A stretch of DNA of 64,000 nucleotides from Streptomyces avicenniae (GTDB lineage: Bacteria; Actinomycetota; Actinomycetes; Streptomycetales; Streptomycetaceae): positions 72,754 to 136,753 of the forward strand of contig NZ_JOEK01000019.1 in the NCBI RefSeq assembly GCF_000719135.1. Reading direction: 5' to 3'. Of the stretch, positions 31,988 through 39,507 are shown piece after piece. The notes under the pieces were generated by a model. The model had not been told where the DNA came from, did no database searches, and saw only the letters and a list, made by a program, of their open reading frames with translations. Made by a program: the position numbers and the translations under genes. How positions within the stretch are numbered: the first letter of the stretch is position 1; each line of letters begins with the position of its first letter.

Positions 31988-32830
31988 TCAGCCGCGCGGT
32001 TCCCAGCGGAACCAGCGCCGCACGGCGAGGACCGACACTACCGTCCAGGCCAGCGCCGTCCCGAGCGCGCGCAGCGTCCCGGCGGAGTCGAGGCCGCCGA
32101 CCCAGCCGCCCCTGACGAGATCGACGATCGGGGCGAGCGGCAGGACGCGCAGCACGTCGGCCACGCCCGAGGGGAACACTTCGAGCGGGACGGCGATGCC
32201 CGACCCGGCGAACGCGACGACGAGCAGCGGGAGCGCCGTCACCTGCGCGCTCTCCACGGTCCTGGTGACGGCCGCCGTCGCCGCGGCGAGCGCAGCCGTC
32301 ATCACGGTGCCGAGGGCCACCCCGGCGAGCATCAGGTCGGGACGCTCGGGCAGCTGCCCGTCCCACAGGGCCGTGCCGAGGGCGACGAGCAGCAGGATCT
32401 GGAGCAGGGCGATCACGACGGCGGGCAGGGCGGTGGCGCCGAGGATCTCGGGGTCCCGCACCTCGCCGGTGCGCAGCCGCTTCAGGACCAGCTCCTCGCG
32501 GCGGCTGACGTACGCGGCGACCAGCGTCGTGTAGACGACCAGCGCCAGCACCGTCACGATGCCGCCCGTCAGGAGGACCTCGGCCGTGCTGAGGCCGGTC
32601 TCGGCGGGGATACCGGCGCGGTCGAGCGTCGTCCGCGCGGAGACGATCATCACCGGGGGCATCCCCAGGGCGGTGAACAGGGCGGTGCGGTTGCGGATGA
32701 GCAGCGTCACCTCCGCGCGGGCGAGGGCGGCCATCCGTCCGGCCGACGTCGTGCGCCGTGCCGTGCCCGCGCCCGCGTCGTGCGCCGGGGTCGGGTGGGT
32801 CGGGTGGGTCGTGCGCGTGGTCGTGCTCAT
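31988..32830 (-). CDS. ABC-2 type exporter permease
   Basis: This is a 280-residue membrane protein with about six helices, the first at about residue 45-65 (ALFTALGMPPVMIVS). The ABC-2 permease pattern is clear: YTTLVAAYVSRREELVLKRLRTGEVRDPEILGATALPA in outline, then AFAGSGIAVPLEVFPSG. It pairs with the ATPase gene, whose stop overlaps its ATG by four bases. It is probably a drug, lipid or antibiotic exporter controlled by the neighbouring two-component system. Confidence 0.88.
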   Translation of the reverse strand: MSTTTRTTHPTHPTPAHDAGAGTARRTTSAGRMAALARAEVTLLIRNRTALFTALGMPPVMIVSARTTLDRAGIPAETGLSTAEVLLTGGIVTVLALVVYTTLVAAYVSRREELVLKRLRTGEVRDPEILGATALPAVVIALLQILLLVALGTALWDGQLPERPDLMLAGVALGTVMTAALAAATAAVTRTVESAQVTALPLLVVAFAGSGIAVPLEVFPSGVADVLRVLPLAPIVDLVRGGWVGGLDSAGTLRALGTALAWTVVSVLAVRRWFRWEPRG

Positions 32831-33774
32831 CGGGCGGCCACCTCCGCTGCGGCGTCGTCGTACCGGCTGTCACCGGCGATGGCGAGGAACGCCTCTTCGA
32901 GCGAGGCCGTGCGGGCGTCGAGCCCGGTGAGCTGGACGCGGTGGTCCCGCGCCCACAGCAGGAGGCCGGTGAGGGCGCCCTGGAGGTCGTACGTCTCGAT
33001 CCGCACGTCGTCCCCGACGCCGCGCGCGCCGAGCGCGGCGGGGAGCTGCCAGCGCGCGATGTCCTCGGGGAGGCGGAAGCGGATGTGGGAGGGGCCCTGC
33101 GCCGTGACCGACTTCGGCGTCCCTGACACGGCGATCCGGCCCTTGTGCATGATGGCGAGGCGGTCCGCCAGGGCCTCCGCCTCCTCCAGGTAGTGCGTCG
33201 TGAGGAGGACGGTCGTGCCCTGGCCGAGCAGGTCGCGGACGACCTGCCAGGTCGCGCGGCGCGCCTCGGCGTCCATGCCGGTGGTGGGCTCGTCCAGGAA
33301 CAGGACCTGGGGGCGGCCGAGCAGGGCGAGCGCCAGGTCGAGGCGCCGCCGCTCGCCGCCGGAGAGCTGCCCGACGCGTACGTGGGCGCGCTCGGCGAGG
33401 CCGACCGTCTCCAGGGCCTCCCGCACGGGGCGGGCGCCGCTGGTGCAGCCCGCCCACATCCTGGCGGTCTCCTCGGCGGTCAGGTCGGAGGGGAAGCCGC
33501 CCTCCTGGAGCATGATCCCGATGCGCGGCCGTACGGCGGCGCGCTCGGCGTACGGGTCCTTGCCGAGGACGCGTACCGTCCCCCGGGTGGCCTGAGCCAG
33601 GCCCTCCAGGACTTCGAGGGTGGAGGTCTTCCCCGCGCCGTTGGTGCCGAGGAGGGCGAACAGCTCGCCCTGCCCGACCTCCAGGTCGAGGCCCCGTACG
33701 GCGTCGAACCCGGCGTCGCCCGTGGGGCCGTACCTGCGCCACAGGCCGCTCGCGCTGATAGCTGTGTCCGTCAT
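32827..33774 (-). CDS. ABC exporter ATP-binding protein
   Basis: This is a 315-residue ATPase. It has Walker A LLGTNGAGKTST, Q-loop MLQEGGFPSDLTAEE, signature LSGGERRRLDLALAL and Walker B VLFLDEPTTGMDAE, with H-loop LLTTHYLEEAEALADR. The family (DrrA/YxlF-like) works with ABC-2 permeases, and here it is coupled to the permease by a four-base overlap. It is the first gene of a four-gene unit (ATPase, permease, kinase, regulator). Repeated TGTCATG motifs lie 44 bases before its start. Confidence 0.92.
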   Translation of the reverse strand: MTDTAISASGLWRRYGPTGDAGFDAVRGLDLEVGQGELFALLGTNGAGKTSTLEVLEGLAQATRGTVRVLGKDPYAERAAVRPRIGIMLQEGGFPSDLTAEETARMWAGCTSGARPVREALETVGLAERAHVRVGQLSGGERRRLDLALALLGRPQVLFLDEPTTGMDAEARRATWQVVRDLLGQGTTVLLTTHYLEEAEALADRLAIMHKGRIAVSGTPKSVTAQGPSHIRFRLPEDIARWQLPAALGARGVGDDVRIETYDLQGALTGLLLWARDHRVQLTGLDARTASLEEAFLAIAGDSRYDDAAAEVAAR

Positions 33775-33817
33775 GCCTCAAGCCTTCCGCGGCGCGGGGC
33801 GGCGTGGACATGCGGAC

Positions 33818-33845
33818 TGTCATGACCTCGCATGACATCTGTCAT
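33818..33845. promoter_or_regulatory. TGTCATG inverted and direct repeats upstream of the ABC exporter operon
   Basis: TGTCATG (33818-33824) and CATGACA (33831-33837) are 7-base inverted arms around 6 bases. A further TGTCAT starts at 33840, so three half-sites occur within 28 bases. This is a likely binding site for the DesR-like response regulator of the same operon. Confidence 0.45.
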
Positions 33846-33883
33846 CCCTCTGCTTCGGGCCGGGTATGCGGGATCATGGCCGG

Positions 33884-34579
33884 ATGGGCGCGCGTTTCCT
33901 CGGCATCGCCGATCTGGTCGAAGTCCCGCGCGTGGCGGTCGTGGTGGACGTCATGCGTGCTTACACGGTGGCTGCCTGGGCTTTCGCGCGAGGGGCGGAG
34001 AGGATCGTGCTCGCCGGGTCGTCGGACGAGGCTCTGGCGCTGAAGGCCCGCCACCCGGACTGGGTGGCGCTCAAGGACGGTCCTCCCGCGCCGGGGTTCG
34101 ACGCCGTCAACTCGCCCGGCCTGCTGCGGTCGATGGACCTCGGGGGGCGGACCGTCGTGCAGAAGACCACGGCGGGGACGGTCGGCGCTCTCGCCGTGAG
34201 GGACGCGCCGCTGGTGCTGTGCGCGGGCTTCGTGGTCGCGGAGGCGACCGCACGGCTCCTGCGGGCGCGCGGCGGCGGCGACATCACGTTCGTGGTCACC
34301 GGGGAGGACGGGCGGGCCGACGAGGACCTGGCCTGCGCCCGGTACATCGCGCGCAGAGCCGCCGGGGCCGCGACGGACGCGGCGCCGTACCTCCGCCGCG
34401 CGGGCGCGTCACGCGCCGCCGCCGAGCTGACGGAGGGCGTGCGGCAGGGAACCCATCCCGACGACGTCGCGCTCTGTCTTGAGCTGGACCGGTTCCCCTT
34501 CGCCATGGTGGCGGCCCCGGAGGGCTCCCTCATGGTCCTGCGCCCGCACACCGTGACTCCGGCGCTCGAACCCCGCTGA
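33884..34579 (+). CDS. ComB-family 2-phosphosulfolactate phosphatase homologue
   Basis: This is a 231-residue protein. The ComB pattern is seen in [66 protein letters not shown] and [20 protein letters not shown] (as landmarks). Family members remove phosphate from phosphosulfolactate in coenzyme M synthesis or related sulfonate paths. Actinomycetes do not make coenzyme M, so the substrate here is open. ATG 33884 is chosen; ATG 33866 would add six residues and neither has a strong ribosome site. It is divergent from the ABC exporter operon. Confidence 0.75.
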   Translation: MGARFLGIADLVEVPRVAVVVDVMRAYTVAAWAFARGAERIVLAGSSDEALALKARHPDWVALKDGPPAPGFDAVNSPGLLRSMDLGGRTVVQKTTAGTVGALAVRDAPLVLCAGFVVAEATARLLRARGGGDITFVVTGEDGRADEDLACARYIARRAAGAATDAAPYLRRAGASRAAAELTEGVRQGTHPDDVALCLELDRFPFAMVAAPEGSLMVLRPHTVTPALEPR

Positions 34580-34620
34580 ACGTGCCGGATCGAGCGTCGA
34601 GAAGTGGCGCATCAGCACAC

Positions 34621-34665
34621 CACGGCGGTGCTCATCCGGCGTCCTCGGGGTCGAGCACCGCCGTG
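34621..34665. terminator. Bidirectional terminator hairpin between comB-like and DUF4259 genes
   Basis: Perfect 13-base arms CACGGCGGTGCTC (34621-34633) and GAGCACCGCCGTG (34653-34665) enclose a 19-base loop that includes the stop codon of the DUF4259 gene. It lies between two convergent genes. Confidence 0.6.
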
Positions 34666-35051
34666 AGACGAGCGAGGGAGGACGCCGCCTGTTCTCTGTC
34701 CCCCGGGTCGGTCCAGCTACGCCACCACCAACTGTCCTCCGGAAGTGTCACGGTCAAGGCGTCCCGTGCGAGTGCGGGCAGTCCGACGGGCAGCGGCTTG
34801 TCCAGCCACTCGGTGATTCCCGGGACGCCGCTGTTCCAGGGCAGGTCCGCTCCGTCGGGCAGGTTGGCCGCGACGACGACGGCAGCCGTGATGACCTCCT
34901 CCACCAAGACATCCGCGGACTCGTCGAGGGGTGGATCGCTCAGGATCCGCGTGATCGAGTCCAACCGCTGGGCAGGGGAGGCTTCGGCGTACTCCTCCAG
35001 CACGTCCTGGGCGGTGTCGTTCTCCAGAAGGCCGCTTCCCCACGTCCCCAT
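34632..35051 (-). CDS. DUF4259 family protein, candidate immunity protein for the RHS toxin
   Basis: This is a 139-residue acidic, soluble protein. The N-terminus MGTWGSGLLENDTAQDVLEE is the DUF4259 signature. Later it has DALTVTLPEDSWWWRSWTDPG. It starts 60 bases after the stop of the RHS toxin gene and in the same direction. That is the usual place for the immunity gene of a polymorphic toxin. DUF4259 proteins are found beside several toxins in actinobacteria and elsewhere. Direct binding to the GIY-YIG domain is inferred. ATG 35051 begins immediately before the conserved MGTWG. Confidence 0.8.
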   Translation of the reverse strand: MGTWGSGLLENDTAQDVLEEYAEASPAQRLDSITRILSDPPLDESADVLVEEVITAAVVVAANLPDGADLPWNSGVPGITEWLDKPLPVGLPALARDALTVTLPEDSWWWRSWTDPGDREQAASSLARLTAVLDPEDAG

Positions 35052-35111
35052 GAACTGTCCCTCGCTGTCCTCGGTCGGATGGAATCCGGCGGACTTTCCG
35101 TGCTCCGGCCG

Positions 35112-38100
35112 TCAGATGTAGCCGCCGAACGGCACGTGGATCTCCGGGTCCCGACGGTTGAGCAGCGTGACGCCGGCGCCCTTCCATCCTTCCATGACGG
35201 ACTGCTCGACGCGTCGTGCCGTCGTTCGGGTCACACCGGCGGGAAGCTCGAACCAGGTCACGTTCGCGACATTCGCGGTCGTGTGGCCGCGGCTGCCCAC
35301 CGCGTGACTCGCGCTCATCGACGCGGTGACCCGCGCGTTGATGTTCGTCGTTGACATGCCGACGTACTTCGTCCCGTTTCCGAGGTGGATCGTGTACACG
35401 CCGGGGCGGCGCGGCACGCCGAACATGTCGCCCAGGTCGTGCGCGGCCAGCCCCAGCGGATCCATCCACGTGTGCGGGTTGTGGGGATAGCTGAACGGGT
35501 TCGGCGCCGGTAGCAGTCCCAGCGGGTCGAGTGTCGTGTAGCGGCCGGTCGCCGGGTCGTAGTGTCGCTGGAAGTTGTAGTGCCAGCCGGTCTCCTCGTC
35601 GGCGTACTGGCCAGGGAACCGCAGCGGCGTGGACGCCGCGCCCGCAGCGCGACGGGTGGGGGCGCCCCACACCGTGGCGTGTGCCCGCCATGCCGTTCCG
35701 CCGTGTTCGTCGATCAGCTCGACAGGGGTGCCGATGAGGTCGGTGACGATGGCGTAGAAGCGTTCGTCGATCCCGCCATGCCGTTCGGTCTGGCACAGGG
35801 GCCGCGACTGGTCGTCGTAGTCCCAGGTCAGCGTCGTCGAGGGGCACGCGGGGTCGGCGGTGCGGGTCGTCGCCTCGACGAGGGTCGTGTCATGCCAGGT
35901 GAACGTCGTTTCCTCGGCGACGGTCTCACCGTCGGGTGCCAGGCGCAGTTTCGCGGTGCGTCGTCCGAAGGGGTCGTACGTGTAGCGCCACTCGGTGCCG
36001 TCAGGCGTGATGACCCGGGTGAGGCGGTCCTCCGCGTCCCAGGTGTAACGCCAGGTGTCGGGCCTGCGGGACTCCCGCTTGCGCTGACGGAGAACGGTGC
36101 GGCCCGCGGCGTCGTACTCGTATCGCAGGTTCCCGGCACGGGTGAGGAGGGTGCCGGTGTAGGCGCGGCGGCCGGTACCGGTCGCGGGCTGCCGCTCGGC
36201 GGGGGCCGGCCACTGGGCGGCGACCTGATCGCCGAGGAAGTTGTAGACATAGCTTTCCCTCCCCTCGGGACCCGTTGCGCCGGTGATGCGTCCGGTCTCG
36301 TCCAAGGCGAATTCAGCGGAACCTGACAGTCCGTGGACGGCGCTGAGGTAGCCGTCCGCCCGGTAACGGTAGGCGCGTCGCCACAGGACATGGCCGGGGT
36401 GCGAGGCGCGTGTGACGGCGGATTCGATGAGCCGCATGGTGTCCCAGCGCTGTGTGAGGCGCAGGAGATCCTGTCCGGTGTGGTCGGCGACAAGAGTGTC
36501 GGTGCGGCGGCCTGCGGCGTCGTGGGTGAAGCGGAACGAACGCCCGGCGGTGGTCAGCATGGTCGGCGGCCCGTCCGCGGCGTGCGTCCAGGCACTGCTG
36601 TGTCCCTGGGGGGTGGTGCGGCGGAGGAGGCGGCCGAAGATATCGGTCTGTACGCCGAGAACGCGGCCGTTGACGCGCTCTTCGAGGAGGTTGCCCACCA
36701 GGTCGTAACTGCGCCTGATCTCGCAGTCGGACGAGGTCGCGCGGACGATGCGGCCGTCTTCGTCGTAGGTGAACCGGGAGGTGTGGCCGTCGGACGTGGT
36801 CTTGGCGGTGAGCCGTCCGACGGGGTCGTACTCAGAGGAGACGTACTGGCCCGCCGCGTTGCGGGTGAGGACCGTTCGCCCAGCGGCGTCGAGTGTGTGG
36901 CGCGTGCTGCGCCCGTCGAAATCCGTCTCCTGCGTCAGCCGGCCCGTGGCGTCGTACGTGTTGCGCCAGGTCCGCCCGTCAGGTGCAGTGACCTCGACGA
37001 GACGCAGCTCGGTGTCGCGGTGGAAGAGGTAGCGCGCTCCGTCGGGGCGGGTCTCGGACGTGGGGAGATCGAAGGGGCCGTAGGTGAAGCGCGTGGTGGC
37101 GCCGTGCTCATCGGTGGCGGCCAGGAGGTTGCCCTCACCGTCCCATCTCCAGGTGCGGGAGCCGCCTGCCGGGTCGGTCTGACAGAGGGGCTTGCCCTCC
37201 GGTGTCCAGGTGATCAGCGTGGTGGCGCCGAGCGGATCGGTCATCCGCACGGGCTGGCCGAAGGCGTCCCGCTCGCAACGGGTCAGCGATCCTCGGGGGT
37301 CGGTCACCACGATGGGAAGTCCGGCTCTGTCGCAGTCGAGACGCACCATGTCGCCCAGGGGATCGGTGACGGTGATCAGCGCGCCGTTCTCCGCGTACCC
37401 GAACCGGGTGCGGTTTCCCGCCGGATCGACCAGGACAGTGCGATTGCCGCGCGCGTCGAACGCCTGCCGCCAGACCGCGCCACTGGCCAGCCGCACCTCG
37501 ACAGGCAGGCCGAGATCGTTGTACTCGCCCCGTCCCCAGGCACCGTCCGGCCCCGTCACCGTGATCAGGCGGCCCACGTCGTCGTAGACCCGGGCCGTGG
37601 TGTGGCCGAGCGGGTCGGTACTGGACCGCAGGCGGTCGTAGCGGTCCCACGCGTAGGTCGTCGTGTTGCCGAGTGGATCGGTCTCGGCGATGAGCTGGTA
37701 GCTGTCGTTGAACTGGTAGACCGTGACGTGGCCGAGGGAGTCGGTGACGCTGGTGCGGTGGTTCTCCGCTTCGTACCGGTAGCCGTACTCCAGTACGCGG
37801 TCGGTGCCTGTGGTCCCCACGCAGCGGCCCTGCGGGTCGTAGCGGTAGCTGTACCAGTAGCCGTTGCGGTCCTCCCATCGGGCGATGCGGAACTGATCGT
37901 CGTAGCCGAATACGAGCGGCCGGCCCGACGAGTTGTGGACCTCGGCGAGGTTCCCCGCGTCGTCATAGCCGTAACGCTTCAGCACCGGCCGGTCGGGCGC
38001 GCTGAGCAGGCGTAACTCGGTGACGGTGCCCCGCTCGGTCGTGACCCCGATGTGGTAGCCCCCGCTGTGGACGACGTCGGTGGGCGCGCCGTGTTCGCTG

Positions 38101-39365
38101 TACAGGATGCCGATCCGGTTGGCGTTGCGATCGGTGAGGGCACACAGCGGTAGATCGGTACCGGCGCGTCCGCTGACGGGCTCGAAGTGGAGCGCGTGCC
38201 CGGTCTCGGGCTGCTCGACCGTTATCGGAGCCCCGGGCCGACCATCCCAGGAAAGCGGCCAGCGGGGACCTTCGACCGGGAGAACAGGCTCCCCGGGGAT
38301 GGGCCGCGGATACAGCAGCGTCATCCCGTCGGCGGTGAACAGGCGTACTCCATGGTCATCGAGCACGAGCCGCTGGTCGAGCGTGGACGTCCAGGAAGTT
38401 CCGAACCAGCGGCCGGCACGGTAACTGGAGATGTGATGCCGTTCCAGCACCAAGGGCAGCACACCGGGCAGTTCGACATCGATCGCCGACATCAGCAGCT
38501 CGCCGGTGGCGACATCCACCGGGTCACCGCACTCGTTGCGCGCCTGCATGGGAACTCCGTCACCGCGCGTGCGGCGGCCCAGACGCAAAGCACCTTGCCG
38601 TAATCCGCGTAGCCCCGTCGAAGCGAGTCCTCGCATGCCGCGGGCGAGGCCGCCGAGGGTGGTGAGGCCCTTCATGCCCGGGATGCAGTCGAGGGCGGCG
38701 AAGGCGACGTCCCAGAGGGATGCTTCGCCGCGCGCATACTTGATCAACGTATCGGCGAGGACGACCAACGCCGCCGCAAGCACAAGGAGCGCGAGCGGCC
38801 CACCGATGATCATCACGACGACGCCGAGCACGGCGACGATCACCCTGCACACGTCAACGATGGTGTCCCAGTTCTCCGTCACCCAGTGGACGGCGTCCTG
38901 CCACCACTTGCGGTTCTGGATCCCGGCGTCGGACGCCTCGTCGATGTCACGGGCCGCCTCGCGAGCGGCCTCCTCGCGCATCTCCCTTGCCTGAACGGCG
39001 AGTTCACGGGCGGCGTCCAGGCTGTCCTGCGCGGCATCCACACGCGCCTGCGCCGCCTCGCGGGCGGAGTCGGCCGCCTGACGATCACGGGTGGCCGCGC
39101 GGACCTCCGCCTCGTCCGGCGGCGGGGCGTTGTCCCGTTCGCCCTCGCGCTGGAGCCGGTCCGACTCGTCACCGGCCCGCGACACCCAGTCCTGCGCATC
39201 CCCCAACGAGCCCTGCGCCGACGTCAGATCCGCCTGCGCAGCGATCGCACGATCCAAGGCACGATCCGCCTGGCCCTGCGCCGTCTGCAACTTCGGCCAG
39301 TACGTGTGCAACGCCTGCGCACATAAGTCGTAGGAATCCCGCAGCTTCTCCAAGTTCCCCGGCAC
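35112..39365 (-). CDS. RHS-repeat polymorphic toxin with C-terminal GIY-YIG nuclease (5' end truncated)
   Basis: The reading frame holds 1417 residues from GTG 39365. A coiled-coil, Ala/Arg-rich N-terminal part (about 1-160) is followed by a hydrophobic helix pair (about 165-210). A DUF6531 start segment (GDPVDVATGELLMSAIDVELPG) and YD/RHS repeats (about 330-1260) come next, then the RHS core end FSYPHNPHTWMDPLGL (about 1290-1306). The last 111 residues have GVYTIHLGNGTKYVG, Arg in NINARV, Glu in RRVEQSVMEGW and Asn in LLNRRDP, the residue set of a GIY-YIG nuclease. Related proteins have about 60-70 extra residues before AFRNEFDGVPGN; here an in-frame TGA at 39423-39425 and no good ribosome site remove them. 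The gene may be a pseudogene. Confidence 0.82.
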   Translation of the reverse strand: MPGNLEKLRDSYDLCAQALHTYWPKLQTAQGQADRALDRAIAAQADLTSAQGSLGDAQDWVSRAGDESDRLQREGERDNAPPPDEAEVRAATRDRQAADSAREAAQARVDAAQDSLDAARELAVQAREMREEAAREAARDIDEASDAGIQNRKWWQDAVHWVTENWDTIVDVCRVIVAVLGVVVMIIGGPLALLVLAAALVVLADTLIKYARGEASLWDVAFAALDCIPGMKGLTTLGGLARGMRGLASTGLRGLRQGALRLGRRTRGDGVPMQARNECGDPVDVATGELLMSAIDVELPGVLPLVLERHHISSYRAGRWFGTSWTSTLDQRLVLDDHGVRLFTADGMTLLYPRPIPGEPVLPVEGPRWPLSWDGRPGAPITVEQPETGHALHFEPVSGRAGTDLPLCALTDRNANRIGILYSEHGAPTDVVHSGGYHIGVTTERGTVTELRLLSAPDRPVLKRYGYDDAGNLAEVHNSSGRPLVFGYDDQFRIARWEDRNGYWYSYRYDPQGRCVGTTGTDRVLEYGYRYEAENHRTSVTDSLGHVTVYQFNDSYQLIAETDPLGNTTTYAWDRYDRLRSSTDPLGHTTARVYDDVGRLITVTGPDGAWGRGEYNDLGLPVEVRLASGAVWRQAFDARGNRTVLVDPAGNRTRFGYAENGALITVTDPLGDMVRLDCDRAGLPIVVTDPRGSLTRCERDAFGQPVRMTDPLGATTLITWTPEGKPLCQTDPAGGSRTWRWDGEGNLLAATDEHGATTRFTYGPFDLPTSETRPDGARYLFHRDTELRLVEVTAPDGRTWRNTYDATGRLTQETDFDGRSTRHTLDAAGRTVLTRNAAGQYVSSEYDPVGRLTAKTTSDGHTSRFTYDEDGRIVRATSSDCEIRRSYDLVGNLLEERVNGRVLGVQTDIFGRLLRRTTPQGHSSAWTHAADGPPTMLTTAGRSFRFTHDAAGRRTDTLVADHTGQDLLRLTQRWDTMRLIESAVTRASHPGHVLWRRAYRYRADGYLSAVHGLSGSAEFALDETGRITGATGPEGRESYVYNFLGDQVAAQWPAPAERQPATGTGRRAYTGTLLTRAGNLRYEYDAAGRTVLRQRKRESRRPDTWRYTWDAEDRLTRVITPDGTEWRYTYDPFGRRTAKLRLAPDGETVAEETTFTWHDTTLVEATTRTADPACPSTTLTWDYDDQSRPLCQTERHGGIDERFYAIVTDLIGTPVELIDEHGGTAWRAHATVWGAPTRRAAGAASTPLRFPGQYADEETGWHYNFQRHYDPATGRYTTLDPLGLLPAPNPFSYPHNPHTWMDPLGLAAHDLGDMFGVPRRPGVYTIHLGNGTKYVGMSTTNINARVTASMSASHAVGSRGHTTANVANVTWFELPAGVTRTTARRVEQSVMEGWKGAGVTLLNRRDPEIHVPFGGYI

Positions 39366-39453
39366 ACCGTCGAACTCGTTGCGGAACGCTATCGACGCAG
39401 GAGCCAGGACGGGAGTTCCGCGTCATCGCCGACGGAGACCGGCCACGTCACGC

Positions 39454-39486
39454 GCACCCCGCGACGGCCGGGCCGTCGCGGGGTGC
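39454..39486. terminator. Strong hairpin terminator after the GH38 gene
   Basis: Perfect 16-base arms GCACCCCGCGACGGCC (39454-39469) and GGCCGTCGCGGGGTGC (39471-39486) flank one base. The hairpin lies 22 bases past the mannosidase stop (39508, minus strand) and before the RHS frame. It has no U-tract, as is usual here. It would also stop readthrough into the RHS gene. Confidence 0.7.
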
Positions 39487-39507
39487 AGGAGAGGGGTGCG
39501 GGAGGGG

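Noticed and set aside
39389..39470. Short frame ending WPVSVGDDAELPSWLLRR as a separate gene
   Set aside because: It is too short and crosses the terminator hairpin. At best it is a remnant at the RHS junction.
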